The position numbers were made by a program, and so were the translations under genes. A stretch of 15,268 nt of DNA, taken from contig CAKRAT010000051.1 in assembly GCA_934295165.1 (NCBI GenBank), forward strand, positions 1 through 15,268. The letters run 5' to 3'. Under the pieces are notes generated by a model that saw nothing but the letters and a program-made list of their open reading frames with translations, had not been told where the DNA came from and did not search any database. Source of the stretch: an uncultured Dorea sp. GTDB lineage: Bacteria > Bacillota > Clostridia > Lachnospirales > Lachnospiraceae. This document shows, piece by piece, positions 1 to 6,063 of the stretch. Each line of letters starts with the position of its first letter. Position 1 is the first letter of the stretch.

Positions 1-159
1 GCTATGTCGATGGGAACAGACAGCACGATATCTTATATTCCGTGGTGGCTTGTGCTGATGTCCATGGTATTTGCAGTGCTGGTCGGAGTGCTGGCCGGAT
101 ATTTCCCGGCGAAACGGGCAATGAAGCTGAGTCCGCTTGCTGCGATCAGGAATGAATAG
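1..159 (+). CDS. ABC transporter permease (MacB/FtsX-like), C-terminal end only
   Basis: The frame is open from the first base and ends in TAG at 157-159, so this is the last 52 residues of a gene that begins outside the window. It shows a hydrophobic membrane segment (from about WWLVLMSMVF to VGVLAGYF) followed by the basic tail PAKRAMKLSPLAAIRNE. A final transmembrane helix followed by a P-x-x-x-A-x-x-L-x-P-x-x-A-I-R signature is the usual ending of FtsX/MacB-type permeases, which pair with an ATPase to move lipids, peptides or antibiotics, or to signal across the membrane. The substrate cannot be told from this fragment. A bidirectional hairpin terminator follows at once. The family call is fairly safe; the subfamily is not known. 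Confidence 0.75.
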   Translation, partial: AMSMGTDSTISYIPWWLVLMSMVFAVLVGVLAGYFPAKRAMKLSPLAAIRNE

Positions 160-171
160 AAATAAAAAAGA

Positions 172-215
172 AAATGCGCTATATACAATTGAAATATAGT
201 GCATTTCCTTTTTTT
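172..215. terminator. Bidirectional intrinsic terminator between convergent genes
   Basis: A 13-bp stem (172-184 with 194-206, one G-U wobble) closes a 9-base loop. Seven T follow on the plus strand (209-215). On the minus strand the hairpin is followed by a run of T with one C (complement of the A-rich 161-174). It can therefore stop both the permease transcript and the convergent minus-strand gene, whose TAA stop lies in the T run. Confidence 0.85.
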
Positions 216-477
216 ATTCCTCAATAATATGAATCTCCAGATAATCAAAATCAATCGAATCTACAAAATTATCCTGGTAGAATCTTGTCTTATCATGTCG
301 CTTGAATTCATTAATATTATGATCCAGCCAGATCGGCTTGCTGAGGTCAAACTCATAACAGATTGAATCCAGGGCATTGAATATCTTATGTGTTCTGGTG
401 TCGTCCGTCTCATCGCAGATCACGGTGTCACGCAGCATATGATTGTCTTTAAATTCTTTTCCCCATAAACGGAACAT
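214..477 (-). CDS. Small hypothetical protein, 87 aa
   Basis: The function is not recognised. The frame could be extended upstream to base 555, but the ATG at 475-477 is chosen because a perfect AGGAGG (complement of 485-490) lies 7 bases before it; the extension would also run over the likely promoter. The protein starts MFRLWGKEFKDNHML and is rich in Asp, His, Lys, Phe and Ile. It has no signal peptide, no membrane segment and only one cysteine (in DSICYEFDL). It looks like a small soluble acidic cytoplasmic protein. The F-R-L-W-G-K-x-x-K-D-N-H start resembles small conserved unknown proteins in Lachnospiraceae, but I cannot name a family. It has its own promoter and shares a bidirectional terminator with the permease gene, so it is transcribed alone. 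Confidence 0.75.
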   Translation of the reverse strand: MFRLWGKEFKDNHMLRDTVICDETDDTRTHKIFNALDSICYEFDLSKPIWLDHNINEFKRHDKTRFYQDNFVDSIDFDYLEIHIIEE

Positions 478-554
478 AGCAAAACCTCCTGTTCGTGTAT
501 ATATTTGGATTTTCAGATCGGATAATCTGAAAAATATTACCATTCGATATCCCA

Positions 555-583
555 AGTATACAAGGAATCAAAAGTAAAGTAAA
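555..583 (-). promoter_or_regulatory. Sigma-A type promoter for the 87-aa protein gene
   Basis: Read on the minus strand: -35 TTTACT (complement of 578-583), 17-base spacer, -10 TATACT (complement of 555-560). This matches the consensus at 4/6 and 5/6 with ideal spacing and gives a leader of about 70 bases before the ATG at 477. Confidence 0.6.
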
Positions 584-628
584 GGCGGGAAATTGATATG
601 AAAAAAACAATGGTTGCCTTTATAGTAT

Positions 629-641
629 GTGTATGATACAC
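629..641. repeat. Perfect palindrome GTGTAT-G-ATACAC next to the EIIC promoter
   Basis: Two perfect 6-base arms flank a single central G. The element ends two bases before the -35 box of the downstream gene, a place where a dimeric regulator could act. The regulator is unknown. Confidence 0.5.
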
Positions 642-643
642 TC

Positions 644-671
644 TTGACAAGTGACAAGACACATGTAATAA
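644..671 (+). promoter_or_regulatory. Probable promoter for the EIIC/PfoR-like gene
   Basis: A perfect TTGACA -35 (644-649) is followed after 16 bases by a weak -10, TAATAA (666-671). A perfect TATAAT also exists at 685-690, but it has no -35 at a workable distance and would leave almost no leader before the ribosome binding site. Confidence 0.5.
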
Positions 672-714
672 ACATCAAAGCCGATATAATATGAAAGATA
701 CAGGAGAAAGAAAG

Positions 715-1779
715 ATGGAAAAAGTAAAGAAAGTATTAGACCGCATCTTCATTGAAGGCTTAAGCGCCATGGCGCACGGTCTGTTCGCAACACTGATCAT
801 CGGCACGATCATCCAGCAGATCGGAACATTTATGGGTGGAAATATCGGAGAGATGATCTTCATCGCAGGCAAGCTTGCGGCAGCCCTTACCGGAGCAGGG
901 ATTGGTGTGGCAGTAGCCTATAAGTTTAAGGAAGCACCGCTGGTAGTGGTGTCAGCAGCAACGGCCGGAATGGCAGGTGCATTTGCAAGCAGTATCCTGG
1001 CCGGAAAGGTATTCGTAGACGGAGCTATGGTATTTGCCGGACCGGGAGAGCCGCTGGGAGCGTTCCTTGCCGCTTATGTGGGAATCTTCTTCGGACATAT
1101 GGTATCCGGTAAGACGAAGGTGGATATTCTGGTGACTCCGGTCGTGACGATCGGAAGTGGATGCCTGGTGGGATTTCTGATCGGACCTCCAATCTCGGGA
1201 TTCATGAACTGGCTTGGTTCACTGATCAACTGGGGAACAGAGCAGCAGCCGTTTTTGATGGGGATTATTGTATCGGTACTGATGGGAATGATCCTGACAC
1301 TGCCGATCAGTTCGGCAGCACTTGGTGTGATCCTGAATCTGTCCGGTCTGGCAGCAGGAGCCGCAACAGTAGGATGCTGCTGCAATATGGTAGGATTTGC
1401 CGTGGCAAGTTACCGTGAGAACAAAGTCGGGGGACTTCTGGCACAGGGGATCGGAACTTCCATGTTACAGGTTCCGAATATTGTGAAGAAACCGGTAATC
1501 TGGCTTCCGGCAATTATATCGAGCGCAATTCTTGGACCGGTAGGAACAATGGTGCTTCATATGACGAATAATGCGACCGGTTCCGGTATGGGAACAGCGG
1601 GGCTGGTGGGACAGATCATGACGTGGCAGACGATGATACAGACAGAGTCCGCACAGATGGTTCTGATCAAGATATTACTGATCCAGATCATACTTCCGGC
1701 AGTAGTGACACTTGGTATTTCAGAATTCATGAGAAAGAAAGACTGGATCAAGACCGGAGATATGAAACTGGAATTTTAG
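715..1779 (+). CDS. PTS EIIC-like membrane protein, PfoR / PTS_EIIC_2 family
   Basis: Encodes a 354-residue, very hydrophobic protein with roughly eight to ten membrane segments. Hallmarks of the PTS_EIIC_2 (PfoR-like) family are the N-terminal ISAMAHG-type motif (here GLSAMAHGLFA), the Gly-rich GAGIGVAVAY stretch, the TLPISSAALG segment, a GCCCNMVGFAV motif with three adjacent cysteines, and QGIGTSMLQVPNI. The start at 715 is chosen over the in-frame ATG at 691 because AGGAG (702-706) is correctly spaced for it. No EIIA or EIIB partner is adjacent, so it stands alone as in the PfoR proteins, one of which was named as a regulator of perfringolysin O in Clostridium perfringens. Whether it transports a sugar, works with unlinked PTS parts or has a regulatory role cannot be read from sequence. 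The family call is solid; the function is open. Confidence 0.85.
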   Translation: MEKVKKVLDRIFIEGLSAMAHGLFATLIIGTIIQQIGTFMGGNIGEMIFIAGKLAAALTGAGIGVAVAYKFKEAPLVVVSAATAGMAGAFASSILAGKVFVDGAMVFAGPGEPLGAFLAAYVGIFFGHMVSGKTKVDILVTPVVTIGSGCLVGFLIGPPISGFMNWLGSLINWGTEQQPFLMGIIVSVLMGMILTLPISSAALGVILNLSGLAAGAATVGCCCNMVGFAVASYRENKVGGLLAQGIGTSMLQVPNIVKKPVIWLPAIISSAILGPVGTMVLHMTNNATGSGMGTAGLVGQIMTWQTMIQTESAQMVLIKILLIQIILPAVVTLGISEFMRKKDWIKTGDMKLEF

Positions 1780-1793
1780 AAAAACTACCTGTA

Positions 1794-1822
1794 TTTACAT
1801 TTCCGGTGTAAACGATTATAAT
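1794..1822 (+). promoter_or_regulatory. Promoter for cobO with an overlapping inverted repeat
   Basis: TTTACA (1794-1799, 5/6) and a perfect TATAAT (1817-1822) are separated by exactly 17 bases. The -35 box is also the left arm of an inverted repeat, TTTACA-N7-TGTAAA (1794-1812), whose right arm lies in the spacer. A protein bound there would cover the -35 region, so control by repression is possible. No cobalamin riboswitch fits in the 108-base gap. Confidence 0.7.
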
Positions 1823-1887
1823 GTCCTGTAGAATGAATGTGAGTTCAGAGTTTACAGAGATATTTAGGAGAAAGCAGGTAGAAAGTT

Positions 1888-2412
1888 ATGATGGGCACTG
1901 GAAGAATTCATATGTATTACGGAGATGGCAAGGGAAAGACAACAGCAGCAGTCGGACAGGCAGTCAGAGCCGCCGGAGCCGGACTTCAGGTGCTCTTCTT
2001 TCAGTTCCTGAAAGATAATTCTTCAAATGAGAGAAAGATCCTGGAATCTGTACCCGGGATCACCTGCCTCCCGGGGCGTGATCAGGTAAAGTTTGTAAGC
2101 CGGATGAACGGAGATGAGAAAGCGGAACTCCGCCATTATAATAATAAAGCGTTGGATGAGATTGTAAAGTTCTGTACGAATTTTGATGTACTTGTGCTGG
2201 ATGAGTCGCTGTGTGCGATCCATCTGAATGTCTTAAGTGAAGAGAAGATCAGAAGTTTTCTGGAACATAAGCCGCGCGGGCTGGAGATCATTATGACAGG
2301 GCATGAGGTATCGCAGGACCTTCTGGATCTGGCAGATTATGCGACGATGATGATGAAGGTAAAGCATCCGTATGACCGTAAGGTGCAGGCGAGGGAAGGA
2401 ATTGAATTTTAA
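1888..2412 (+). CDS. cobO: Cob(I)yrinic acid a,c-diamide / cob(I)alamin adenosyltransferase (CobO/BtuR type)
   Basis: A 174-residue cytoplasmic enzyme that transfers the adenosyl group of ATP to the reduced cobalt of a corrinoid, giving the coenzyme form of B12. The family P-loop, GDGKGKTT, is at residues 12-19. Other family features are LVLDES (Walker-B-like), EIIMTGHE, and the C-terminal MMKVKHPYDRKVQAREGIEF, a close match to the usual HPYxxGxxARxGIEF ending. The length is normal for a compact CobO. Two ATGs are adjacent at 1888 and 1891; neither has a strong ribosome binding site (AGGAG at 1866-1870 is distant, AGG at 1876-1878 is close), so the start is uncertain by one codon. The gene has its own promoter and terminator and no cobalamin biosynthesis neighbours, which suggests salvage of corrinoid rather than part of a de novo cluster. 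Confidence 0.92.
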   Translation: MMGTGRIHMYYGDGKGKTTAAVGQAVRAAGAGLQVLFFQFLKDNSSNERKILESVPGITCLPGRDQVKFVSRMNGDEKAELRHYNNKALDEIVKFCTNFDVLVLDESLCAIHLNVLSEEKIRSFLEHKPRGLEIIMTGHEVSQDLLDLADYATMMMKVKHPYDRKVQAREGIEF

Positions 2413-2426
2413 AAAATGAATGGAGA

Positions 2427-2458
2427 GAGGCTGTCTGAGGATAGCTTCTTTTTGTTTT
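2427..2458 (+). terminator. Intrinsic terminator after cobO
   Basis: A 9-bp stem (2427-2435 with 2440-2448, two G-U pairs) with loop TGAG is followed by TTTTTGTTTT. Confidence 0.85.
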
Positions 2459-2495
2459 ACATATGTATAATCTTTCTAAAATAAATGTGAAAAAT

Positions 2496-2525
2496 AAGAC
2501 ATATTAGCAATACTTATGGTATAAT
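2496..2525 (+). promoter_or_regulatory. Extended -10 promoter for the alarmone synthetase gene
   Basis: A perfect TATAAT (2520-2525) is preceded by TGG, forming an extended -10. A weak -35, AAGACA (2496-2501), lies 18 bases upstream. Between the promoter and the gene a small hairpin (CTCTT-CGTT-AAGAG, 2545-2558) abuts the AGGAG ribosome binding site and could affect translation. Confidence 0.65.
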
Positions 2526-2576
2526 ATTAATAGTGCTGGTTTAACTCTTCGTTAAGAGAGGAGAGAGAACATTTAT

Positions 2577-3287
2577 ATGGAAAATACGATGAAGAACTAT
2601 GAGGATGTCGACAGTTGGAAGACGATCATGTTCCTGTATAATTCAGCGTTAAAAGAAGTGGGGACAAAGCTGGAGATACTGAATGATGAGTTCCAACATG
2701 TGCATAAATACAACCCGATAGAACATATTAAAACAAGAATCAAGACACCGGAAAGTATTGTAAAGAAGTTACGCAGATATGGTTATGAGATATCGATCGA
2801 GAACATGGTAAAGTATATCAATGATATCGCAGGGGTACGCCTGATCTGTTCTTTTACATCGGATATTTATCGGTTGGCAGAGATGATTGGTAATCAGAGT
2901 GATCTGAAAGTATTATCAATCAAAGATTATATTAAGACCCCGAAAGAAAGTGGATATAAAAGTTACCATATGCTGGTATCCGTACCGATATTTCTTTCTG
3001 ACAGCGTTGTGGATACCAAAGTAGAGATTCAGATCCGTACGATCGCGATGGATTTCTGGGCGAGTCTGGAGCATAAAATTTATTACAAATTTGAAGGAGA
3101 TGCTCCGGATTATATCAGCAGGGATCTGAGAGAATGTGCAGAGATGGTATCGACTCTGGATGAGAAGATGCTGTCACTGAATGAAGCAATTCAGGAATGT
3201 CTGGAAAAGCAGGAAGAGTTAAATATAAGTACAAAGACAAAAGAAAGCAACAGGCAGGATCAGCGGGTTCTGCAAGGCCTGGATTGA
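2577..3287 (+). CDS. relQ: Small alarmone synthetase, RelQ/YjbM type GTP pyrophosphokinase
   Basis: A 236-residue single-domain RelA/SpoT synthetase that makes (p)ppGpp from ATP and GTP/GDP. The synthetase signatures are in order: HIKTRIKTPESIVKKL (50-65), DIAGVRLICSF (83-93), the substrate-contacting TPKESGYKSYHMLV (121-134) and EIQIRTIAMDFWASLEHKIYYK (150-171). There is no HD hydrolase domain and no ACT/TGS regulatory region, so it is a stand-alone synthetase and not full-length Rel. It is about 20 residues longer than typical RelQ because of a polar, Lys/Glu/Gln-rich tail after residue 210. AGGAG at 2559-2563 supports the ATG at 2577, although a second ATG at 2589 is possible. The gene is monocistronic, with its stop codon inside the terminator loop. 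The enzyme class is certain; the assignment to RelQ rather than RelP rests on length and overall look. Confidence 0.92.
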   Translation: MENTMKNYEDVDSWKTIMFLYNSALKEVGTKLEILNDEFQHVHKYNPIEHIKTRIKTPESIVKKLRRYGYEISIENMVKYINDIAGVRLICSFTSDIYRLAEMIGNQSDLKVLSIKDYIKTPKESGYKSYHMLVSVPIFLSDSVVDTKVEIQIRTIAMDFWASLEHKIYYKFEGDAPDYISRDLRECAEMVSTLDEKMLSLNEAIQECLEKQEELNISTKTKESNRQDQRVLQGLD

Positions 3288-3300
3288 TATCCGGGCTTTT
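3277..3300 (+). terminator. Intrinsic terminator overlapping the relQ stop codon
   Basis: An 8-bp stem (3277-3284 with 3289-3296, one G-U pair) and TGAT loop are followed by TTTT. The first arm is the end of the relQ reading frame and the TGA stop (3285-3287) occupies the loop. Confidence 0.75.
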
Positions 3301-3345
3301 ATAGGTATAATCTATATATTTGGGATGCATATTAATATTCCCTAT

Positions 3346-3374
3346 TTGAAACCCGGAGTGGTTATTTATATAAT
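3346..3374 (+). promoter_or_regulatory. Strong sigma-A promoter for the PHP-domain gene
   Basis: TTGAAA (3346-3351) and a perfect TATAAT (3369-3374) are separated by 17 bases, giving a leader of about 50 bases before the ATG at 3430. Confidence 0.75.
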
Positions 3375-3429
3375 GAAAAGTGAGAGAAAAGCTTGGAGTA
3401 TAAATAAAAAATAAAGGAGCCGGGAATCA

Positions 3430-4089
3430 ATGTTTATAGATACACACATGCACGAAATGACCTGTTCAAAAGACAGTTTCTTGAAATTAGAAGAGATGGT
3501 AGAAATTGCCAGAGAGAAAGGTCTCGGCGCAATCTGCATCACGGACCATGATGATATGGGACTGAAAGAATATGCTGCAGAATATTCGGAGAAGACAGGA
3601 TTCCCTATCTTTGTGGGAATCGAATTCTTTTCTCTTCAGGGCGATATCATTGCGTTTGGAATAGATGAATATCCGGATGAAAGGATTTCTGCACAGGATT
3701 TTATTGATCTGGTGAAAGCACAGGGAGGCTTCTGTTTTGCGGCACATCCGTTCCGCAATAATAAAAGAGGTCTGGAAGAGAACTTACGGACAGTCAAAGG
3801 GCTGGATGGACTGGAAGTCTTAAATGGAAGTACTTCTGTAGAGGCATGCCAGAAAGCAGCAAGATATGCACAGGAACTTGGACTTTGCACTATGGGTTCC
3901 AGTGACTGTCATGTACAGGAGAAGGTTGGTGTCTGTGCGACATGGTTTCCGGAAGAAGTAAGAACAATGGAAGAGTTCATGAGTGCTTTGAAAAAAGGTG
4001 GTATGAAGCCGGCATATTATGAGGACGGCGCATATCATGTACTGGAGGTACAAGAGTATGGGAATGGCTGCCCGGAGGTAGGCTTCTAA
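3430..4089 (+). CDS. PHP-domain metal-dependent phosphoesterase
   Basis: A 219-residue cytoplasmic protein with the full set of PHP metal ligands: D4-T-H6-M-H8 at the very N-terminus, ITDHDD (38-42), the conserved Glu65 in VGIEFF, AAHPF (His106) and GSSDCH (Asp159, His161). PHP proteins of this size and layout (the TrpH/YciV-like group) hydrolyse phosphoester bonds in small nucleotides such as 3',5'-nucleoside bisphosphates or short RNA; the substrate of this one cannot be deduced. The start is supported by AAGGAG at 3414-3419. The gene has its own strong promoter and lies just upstream of the selenium locus, but no link to selenium is indicated. Six cysteines are spread through the protein without a metal-binding cluster. 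Confidence 0.88.
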   Translation: MFIDTHMHEMTCSKDSFLKLEEMVEIAREKGLGAICITDHDDMGLKEYAAEYSEKTGFPIFVGIEFFSLQGDIIAFGIDEYPDERISAQDFIDLVKAQGGFCFAAHPFRNNKRGLEENLRTVKGLDGLEVLNGSTSVEACQKAARYAQELGLCTMGSSDCHVQEKVGVCATWFPEEVRTMEEFMSALKKGGMKPAYYEDGAYHVLEVQEYGNGCPEVGF

Positions 4090-4136
4090 GGCTGGACATT
4101 TTCAGACTTTTATATAATAATTCTATAAATTATATA

Positions 4137-4165
4137 TTTACCTTTTCCATAAATAATGATAGAAT
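4137..4165 (+). promoter_or_regulatory. Probable promoter for the yedF-selD-selA-selB-lysR block
   Basis: TTTACC (4137-4142, 4/6) and TAGAAT (4160-4165, 5/6) are 17 bases apart. A very AT-rich stretch lies immediately upstream (4109-4136) and could act as an UP element; within it is a short inverted repeat, ATAATT-N5-AATTAT (4117-4133). Confidence 0.5.
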
Positions 4166-4215
4166 TAATCTATATGTGTTGATTGTGGAAATGGTGACAG
4201 GAAGGTGGAATCATT

Positions 4216-4821
4216 ATGATTACAGTTAATGCTATGGGAGATAATTGCCCAATCCCGGTTATTAAGACCAAAAAGGCAATGGCTGCACTGACAGGACCGG
4301 AGACAATTGAAGTTCTGGTTGACAATGAGATTGCAGTACAGAACGTAACAAAGATGGCATCTAGCTCAGGAGGAAAAGTAACTTCTGAAAAATTGGGGGA
4401 TGCTGAATTTAAAGTTACGATTGAAATGGAAGGAGCACCGGCAGCAGACGAAGTTGAAGTAGTGTGCACACCGGATGCAAGAGACAATACAGTCGTTGTC
4501 GTTTCTTCTGACCGTATGGGATCTGGAAATGATGAATTAGGAAAAGTTCTGATCAAAGGATTTATCTTTGCAGTGACACAGCTTGATACACTGCCAAAGA
4601 CAATGCTTTTCTACAACGGAGGAGCAACTCTGACAACAGAAGGTTCTGATTCTCTGGAAGATCTGAAATCTCTGGAAGCACAGGGAGTAGAGATCATGAC
4701 ATGTGGAACCTGTCTGGATTACTATGGTCTGAAAGACAAGCTTGCTGTTGGTACAGTAACGAACATGTACAGCATTGTGGAAACGATGGCAAAAGCAGGA
4801 AGAATTATCAGACCATCATAA
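4216..4821 (+). CDS. yedF: Selenium metabolism protein YedF (TusA-like domain fused to DsrE-like domain)
   Basis: A 201-residue two-domain protein. Residues 1-70 are a TusA/SirA-like domain with the sulfur-carrier CPxP motif (C11-P-I-P) and the following VIKTKKAM helix. Residues about 92-201 are a DsrE/DsrF-like domain with TVVVVSSDRMGSGNDELGK, LPKTMLFYNGG and a CGTC motif (C163, C166) in GTCLDYYGL. This fused form is the selenium-associated YedF that co-occurs with selD and YedE. The conserved cysteines are consistent with carrying selenium or sulfur as a persulfide/perselenide; the actual transfer partner is not known. AGGAAGGTGG lies just before the ATG. It is the first gene of block 1, and a hairpin separates it from selD, so it may be made in excess over the downstream enzymes. 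Identity is sure, biochemical role is inferred. Confidence 0.9.
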   Translation: MITVNAMGDNCPIPVIKTKKAMAALTGPETIEVLVDNEIAVQNVTKMASSSGGKVTSEKLGDAEFKVTIEMEGAPAADEVEVVCTPDARDNTVVVVSSDRMGSGNDELGKVLIKGFIFAVTQLDTLPKTMLFYNGGATLTTEGSDSLEDLKSLEAQGVEIMTCGTCLDYYGLKDKLAVGTVTNMYSIVETMAKAGRIIRPS

Positions 4822-4841
4822 ATTTTTACATACCTGGATAC

Positions 4842-4886
4842 AAAGCCGGATTCCTGAAGAATGTACAGGGGCTCCGGCTTTCTTGT
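4842..4886 (+). terminator. Hairpin between yedF and selD, partial terminator or attenuator
   Basis: A perfect 9-bp GC-rich stem (4842-4850 with 4873-4881) is followed by only a broken T run (TTTCTTGT). Readthrough is likely, because no convincing promoter lies between it and selD. An alternative stem (4863-4871 with 4880-4888, rich in G-U) would use the same bases, so the two structures exclude each other. Confidence 0.55.
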
Positions 4887-4983
4887 ACTATCATGTATGT
4901 ATAATGAATACAGGATTTCACGTCGGATAATGTACAGTATTGCCTCTGGAAAAAAGGTATGAAAAACAGGAGGAGTAGAAAGA

Positions 4984-6024
4984 ATGAAATCAGATGTAAA
5001 ATTAACGAGTTTAAGCAAAACAGCAGGTTGAGCGGCCAAGATTGGTCCGGAGACCCTTGCTCAGGTTCTGAGTAAGCTGCCAAAATTTGAGGATGACAAT
5101 TTAATAGTAGGAATCGAGACTTCCGATGATGCTGCCATCTACAAAGTGACAGATGATATTGCGATGATTCAGACGGTTGATTTCTTTACTCCGATCGTAG
5201 ATGATCCATATATGTTCGGACAGATCGCCGCGGCCAACTCACTCAGTGATGTGTGGGCGATGGGAGGAGAGCCGGCAGTAGCATTGAACATCGTAGGTTT
5301 CCCGAATTGCCTGGATCCGGCGATCCTTGGAGATATTCTTGCGGGAGGTGCAGATAAGGTAAAAGAAGCAGGTGCGGTATTAGTCGGCGGTCATTCGGTA
5401 CAGGATGATGAGCCAAAATATGGTCTCTGCGTATCCGGATTTGTTCACCCGGATAAGATCTTTAAGAATTATGGCTGCAGACCTGGCGATATATTGATTC
5501 TTACAAAACAGATCGGAAGTGGTATCGTGAATACTGCGATCAAAGCAGAGATGGCATCGCCATCGGCAATCCGTGAAGCACAGACGGTCATGGCATCCTT
5601 GAATAAGACAGGCAAGCAGGTTGTGGAAAAGTATGATGTTTCCGCATGTACGGATATTACAGGATTTGGACTGCTTGGACACTGTGTAGAGATGGCATCG
5701 GCAAGTGATGTGACATTTGAACTCAGTGTGCATGACATTGCGTATCTTCAGGATGCATACGATTATGCGAAGATGGGCCTTGTTCCGGCAGGAGCTTATA
5801 AGAATAAGAGATATTCGATCAATCAGGTGGAAGTTGGTTCAGTAGAAGAGACATACCTGGATCTTCTCTATGATCCACAGACTTCCGGCGGACTTCTCAT
5901 CAGTGTTTCACCTAAGGAATACGAGAACATGATGAGAGATTTTAAAGCATCAGGATTGGATACAACCGTTTCTGTAATCGGAACAGTTGCACCAAAGAGT
6001 GACAAGCTGATCCGGTTATTCTAG
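4984..6024 (+). CDS. selD: Selenide, water dikinase (selenophosphate synthetase), selenocysteine-containing
   Basis: SelD makes selenophosphate from selenide and ATP, the selenium donor for selenocysteine. The gene reads from ATG 4984, behind an AGGAGG ribosome binding site (4970-4975), through an in-frame TGA at 5029-5031 to TAG at 6022-6024, giving 346 residues, the normal SelD length. A naive ORF call would miss the N-terminus and begin near 5146. The N-terminus is KTAGUAAKIGPETL: Sec16 stands where Escherichia coli SelD has the catalytic Cys17, and Lys19 matches the essential Lys20. Downstream are TSDDAAIY, VDFFTPIVDDP, NSLSDVWAMGG, VGGHS, TDITGFGLLGH and YDPQTSGGLL, the complete AIRS-type ATP-binding and metal-binding set. 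Because SelD contains Sec, its synthesis depends on its own product, a positive loop. selA follows after 39 bases. Confidence 0.96.
5029..5063 (+). promoter_or_regulatory. Bacterial SECIS element of selD (UGA recoding hairpin)
   Basis: Immediately at the UGA the mRNA can fold as UGAGC (5029-5033) with GCUCA (5059-5063), AAG (5038-5040) with CUU (5056-5058), and GGUC (5044-5047) with GACC (5052-5055), closing a CGGA loop (5048-5051). The 5' side has a GGCC bulge and an AUU bulge containing unpaired U. A G in the first two loop bases, a loop 16 bases from the UGA and bulged U below the top stem all agree with bacterial SECIS hairpins read by SelB. Confidence 0.85.
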
Positions 6025-6063
6025 ATATGACGTCATAAATGAATGACAGAATGGAGAAGCATA

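Noticed and set aside
1780..1887. Cobalamin riboswitch before cobO
   Set aside because: The gap is 108 bases with a promoter inside it, leaving about 60 bases of leader, too short, and no B12-box-like sequence is present.
4900..4931. TATAAT (4900-4905) and GATAAT (4926-4931) as promoters for selD
   Set aside because: Neither has a -35 hexamer of more than three matches at 15-19 bases.
5146..6024. A shorter selD starting at GTG 5146
   Set aside because: It would lack the catalytic N-terminus. The frame upstream of the UGA encodes a correct SelD start with an AGGAGG site and the UGA falls exactly at the catalytic position.
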